Below are positions 5,278-5,291 of a stretch of 5,291 nucleotides of DNA, piece after piece. The position numbers and the translations under genes are program-made. Position 1 is the stretch's first letter, and the number at the start of each line of letters is the position of its first letter. The stretch comes from Sedimenticola sp. GTDB taxonomy: Bacteria; Pseudomonadota; Gammaproteobacteria; Chromatiales; Chromatiaceae. Under the pieces are notes generated by a model. The model saw only the letters and a list, made by a program, of their open reading frames with translations. It did no database searches and had not been told where the DNA came from. The stretch spans positions 1 to 5,291 of the forward strand of contig JAUXBK010000190.1 in the NCBI GenBank assembly GCA_030619405.1. The letters run 5' to 3'.

Positions 5278-5291
5278 GGCCAAGTCTAAAT

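Noticed and set aside
5240..5291. ATG frame (MGWASVKQPEMH...) open to the window end after rluB
   Set aside because: Only 17 codons are visible, there is no Shine-Dalgarno sequence, and no family can be recognised, so a truncated next gene cannot be supported.

Overview
The window looks like an ordinary chromosomal housekeeping block from a free-living or symbiotic gammaproteobacterium with a GC-rich genome. I infer this from the gene order (yciO, a PDZ-less site-2 protease, trpS, scpA, scpB, rluB), the E. coli-like YciO protein, and the use of ScpAB rather than MukBEF condensin. No genus can be named from the sequence alone. All six genes lie on the + strand and all appear intact. I see no transposase, phage gene, toxin-antitoxin pair, defence gene, CRISPR array, tRNA or rRNA.

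Layout. Positions 1-161 are non-coding and AT-richer than the genes. They begin with a REP-like imperfect palindrome (8-82). yciO (162-779) stands alone. A 138-base gap (780-917) follows. It holds an inverted pair of heptanucleotide (CCTCGGT-type) arrays and then a perfect TATAAT -10 hexamer six bases before the ATG of the next gene, so that transcript may be leaderless. From there five genes are tightly packed: site-2 protease (918-1586), trpS (TTG start at 1599), scpA (GTG at 2813, overlapping the trpS stop by 4 bases), scpB (3627, 1 base after scpA) and rluB (4380, 24 bases after scpB). Positions 5226-5291 hold a short hairpin and a 10-base palindrome but no convincing terminator.

How the genes relate. 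The five downstream genes are probably one operon. It joins membrane proteolysis, charging of tRNA-Trp, chromosome condensation (the kleisin ScpA with its partner ScpB, which together act with an SMC protein encoded elsewhere) and 23S rRNA pseudouridylation. These functions do not form a pathway. The link is likely shared growth-related expression, as in related gammaproteobacteria.

The most interesting points are the four-cysteine motif in TrpS that matches the iron-sulfur-type tryptophanyl-tRNA synthetases, the large insert in the same enzyme, the heptamer inverted repeat directly abutting the operon promoter, and the likely leaderless start of the protease gene. I did not find an undescribed multi-gene system here.
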